Source: SAR324 cluster bacterium (GTDB taxonomy: Bacteria; Bdellovibrionota; UBA2361; JAAZON01). Taken from it: 6,764 bases of DNA. The stretch spans positions 1-6,764 of the forward strand of contig JAAZON010000060.1 of assembly GCA_012797725.1 (NCBI GenBank), in the 5' to 3' direction. Each line of letters starts with the position of its first letter. The first letter of the stretch is position 1. The translations under genes were made by a program, and so were the position numbers. The notes beneath the pieces are model-generated. The model saw only the letters and a list, made by a program, of their open reading frames with translations, was not told the DNA's origin and did not search any database. Positions 5,345 through 6,764 of the stretch are shown here, one piece after another.

Positions 5345-6367
5345 ATGAGAAAAAAATTTGCAAAATTATTAGTGATTCTGCTTTTAGTTCTCTCGGTTTC
5401 AGGAGAGATCGTGATCGTTCATGCGGGAAACGCAGAGCCAGCAAAGGAATATGGACGAAGTATCATTGTTAATGGTCGAAGTGATATCACCGTGACAACC
5501 CCTTCTATTACTTTGGGAGATCTAGCAGAAGTCAAAAGTCTAAGCCCGTTGGATGATGAGACTGTAATAGGGATAAAGAAAATAATCATTAGTGAAAGCC
5601 CAAAGCCAGGAAAGGGCATGACGATAAATGCATCTCAGATATTGGATCGGCTGAAAGATGAAGGAGTTAATCTTCATCGAATTGGCTACACTTTTCCAAG
5701 TTTAATCACCGTGAATCGTGCTTCTCGCCTCCTTACTCTTCAAGAGATCAAACATGCTATTGAGAATTACTTTAAGGAGAATGGTAGAGAAGCTAATATC
5801 AAACAAAGTCAATACGACAAAAATATCGTTATCTCCCCAGGGGACGCAGAGATAAAAGCAATTCCGTTTAGTACTAGAGACTCTGGGCGAGGAGGTTTTG
5901 ATGTTCAAGTTTCTGTAAATGGAGCAGAGGAAGCTCGCTTCAGCGTAATGACAGGGGTGGAGGAGTGGAAGGAGGTCCCAGTTGCAGCGAGAACCTTAAA
6001 CAAGGGCAGTCTTATAGGAGCTGAAGATATCCGAATGGCAAGGCTCAACATTAATGCGCTTCCAAAGGATGTGGCAATGCAAGATTCTGAAATTATTGGC
6101 CGTGAAGTTGCGTATGAAGTCCCCCAAGGAGACTTCTTTAAGGAGAGCAAGCTTAACATTCCACCCTTGATCCCAGCGGGGCAGCAGGTGACGGTGCGTT
6201 ATCGAATTAAGGCTCTAGAAGCAACGGCAGCAGGAATTGCATTGGATGCAGGTGTCAAGGGGCAAGATATAAGAGTGAAAAATGCAGTTTCAAAGAGAAT
6301 AATTTCAGGGACGGTTATAGAACCTGGACTGGTGGAAGTAAGAAATCAAGGTAGTGCAATTAATTAA
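5345..6367 (+). CDS. flgA: Flagellar P-ring assembly chaperone FlgA (long form)
   Basis: FlgA is a periplasmic chaperone that helps FlgI assemble into the P ring around the rod. A Sec signal peptide is clear: MRKKFAKLLVILLLVLSV, with likely cleavage near VHA at about 25-27. Residues about 40-127 form an N-terminal module with ITLGDLAEV (56-64), SPKPGKGMTI (85-94) and ITVNRAS (121-127). A SAF-type domain starts near 210 (VPVAARTLNKGSLIGAEDIR). The C-terminal FlgA domain (about 273-332) has the diagnostic VRYRIKALEATAAGIALDAG, then GQDIRVKNAVSKRIISGTV and a final valine-rich strand. At 340 residues it is much longer than the enterobacterial protein of about 219, the extra length lying at the N-terminus, as I recall for several deltaproteobacterial FlgAs. 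No good ribosome site precedes ATG 5345, and the flgG stop is 5 bases upstream, so translational coupling to flgG is likely. The signal peptide argues that this start is right. Confidence 0.95.
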   Translation: MRKKFAKLLVILLLVLSVSGEIVIVHAGNAEPAKEYGRSIIVNGRSDITVTTPSITLGDLAEVKSLSPLDDETVIGIKKIIISESPKPGKGMTINASQILDRLKDEGVNLHRIGYTFPSLITVNRASRLLTLQEIKHAIENYFKENGREANIKQSQYDKNIVISPGDAEIKAIPFSTRDSGRGGFDVQVSVNGAEEARFSVMTGVEEWKEVPVAARTLNKGSLIGAEDIRMARLNINALPKDVAMQDSEIIGREVAYEVPQGDFFKESKLNIPPLIPAGQQVTVRYRIKALEATAAGIALDAGVKGQDIRVKNAVSKRIISGTVIEPGLVEVRNQGSAIN

Positions 6368-6381
6368 TAGTAGGAAAGACC

Positions 6382-6764
6382 ATGATAACAAAATCTGAGG
6401 CAATCTTTATTTCAATGTTTGGAGCACTCCTTGTTTGCGCATGCGCACCAACTCCCACTTCCCCACCTGTAATCCCGTCTCTTGAATTCTCCAAGAGACT
6501 GAAGGAGGAGATGTCTCGTAAAGATAGCTATCAAAATGGAGCGCAAATAGCAGCTGCTGGAAGCACTGTGAGTATACGTCCGATGATTGAGGCGGAAATA
6601 CAGGACGATCGAAGAGCCAAGCTAAGGATGGCAAGTGCCGATAGCGATGCCGTGAATTCCTTTGGAAGCAACTTAGAAACAGCAAAAGACGCACAAACAG
6701 GTATAGCTCAGGGCGCCCAAGGGTATATAATGCATGAAAGCCAAAACTCCTTGACACGTGATTA
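6382..6764 (+). CDS. flgH: Lipoprotein in the flgH position, probable L-ring protein FlgH, 3' end cut by the window
   Basis: A frame of 127 codons runs open from ATG 6382 to the right edge without a stop. AGGA at 6372-6375 precedes the start by 6 bases, and the gene lies 14 bases after flgA. The N-terminus is a lipoprotein signal: hydrophobic AIFISMFGALLVCAC with a lipobox VCAC ending at Cys21, followed by a proline/threonine-rich tether (APTPTSPPVIPS). FlgH is the outer-membrane lipoprotein that forms the L ring and commonly follows flgA, which is the main reason for the name. The usual FlgH core start (GS-[IL]-[WF], then a D-x-R-A and GD-[IL]-x-T signature) is expected within about 60-90 residues, but is not seen in the first 110. 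The last residues, GYIMHESQNSLTRD (114-127), could be a divergent version of that start. If so, this FlgH has an extension of about 90 residues. Another operon-associated lipoprotein remains possible. Confidence 0.62.
   Translation, partial: MITKSEAIFISMFGALLVCACAPTPTSPPVIPSLEFSKRLKEEMSRKDSYQNGAQIAAAGSTVSIRPMIEAEIQDDRRAKLRMASADSDAVNSFGSNLETAKDAQTGIAQGAQGYIMHESQNSLTRD

Noticed and set aside
6501..6513. GAAGGAGGAG directly before an in-frame ATG (6511) inside the lipoprotein gene, a possible internal start
   Set aside because: The spacing is only 2-3 bases, and starting there would lose the signal peptide and lipobox, which are clearly present from ATG 6382.
6407..6757. Open minus-strand frame opposite the terminal lipoprotein gene
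   Set aside because: It overlaps a well-supported plus-strand frame with ribosome site, lipobox and operon spacing, and its translation has no recognisable motif.
1..6764. Search for a mobile element, CRISPR array, toxin-antitoxin pair or defence system
   Set aside because: No transposase, integrase, regularly spaced repeat-spacer array, tRNA-like end or paired small genes were seen; base composition looks even across the genes.

Overview
The window comes from a flagellated Gram-negative bacterium of moderate GC content. It carries rod genes (flgF, flgG), the P-ring chaperone gene flgA, and the start of a lipoprotein gene in the slot where the L-ring gene flgH normally sits. The order flgF-flgG-flgA-flgH, a long FlgA (340 residues) and an extra membrane-anchored coiled-coil protein at the head of the operon resemble deltaproteobacteria-like lineages (Desulfobacterota, Bdellovibrionota, SAR324 and relatives). 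That placement is an inference from gene order and cannot be settled from this sequence alone.

Left half, minus strand (1-2421): three genes lie in the same orientation but are separated by long gaps, so they are probably independent units. Transcribed right to left, they are a small two-helix membrane protein with a bacterial PH domain (1861-2421, GTG start), an orphan NarL/FixJ-type response regulator (840-1481), and a TetR-type repressor (start at 628, running off the left edge). The gap of 379 bases upstream of the response regulator has no convincing gene. It holds a perfect 17-base inverted repeat and two related motif copies spaced about 70 bases apart. The gap between the response regulator and the TetR gene holds two abutting hairpins and a good candidate promoter for the TetR gene.

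Centre (2422-2725): a divergent intergenic region of 304 bases separates the PH-domain gene from the flagellar operon. Its last 80 bases form a local GC-rich block with a short palindrome and three GTCTG words. No clean sigma-54 or sigma-28 promoter was found.

Right half, plus strand (2726-6764): a tight operon with gaps of 27, 22, 5 and 14 bases encodes a single-pass coiled-coil protein with a C-terminal helical segment reminiscent of the DUF2802/SwrB type, then FlgF, FlgG, FlgA and a lipoprotein cut by the right edge. FlgF and FlgG build the periplasmic rod, FlgA assists P-ring assembly around it, and the last gene probably supplies the outer-membrane L-ring.

Most of the window is recognisable flagellar and regulatory content. 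I see no mobile element, CRISPR array, tRNA, rRNA or defence-like cassette. The points most worth a second look are the operon-leading coiled-coil protein, the unusual N-terminal region of the probable FlgH, and the repeat motifs in the two long intergenic regions.
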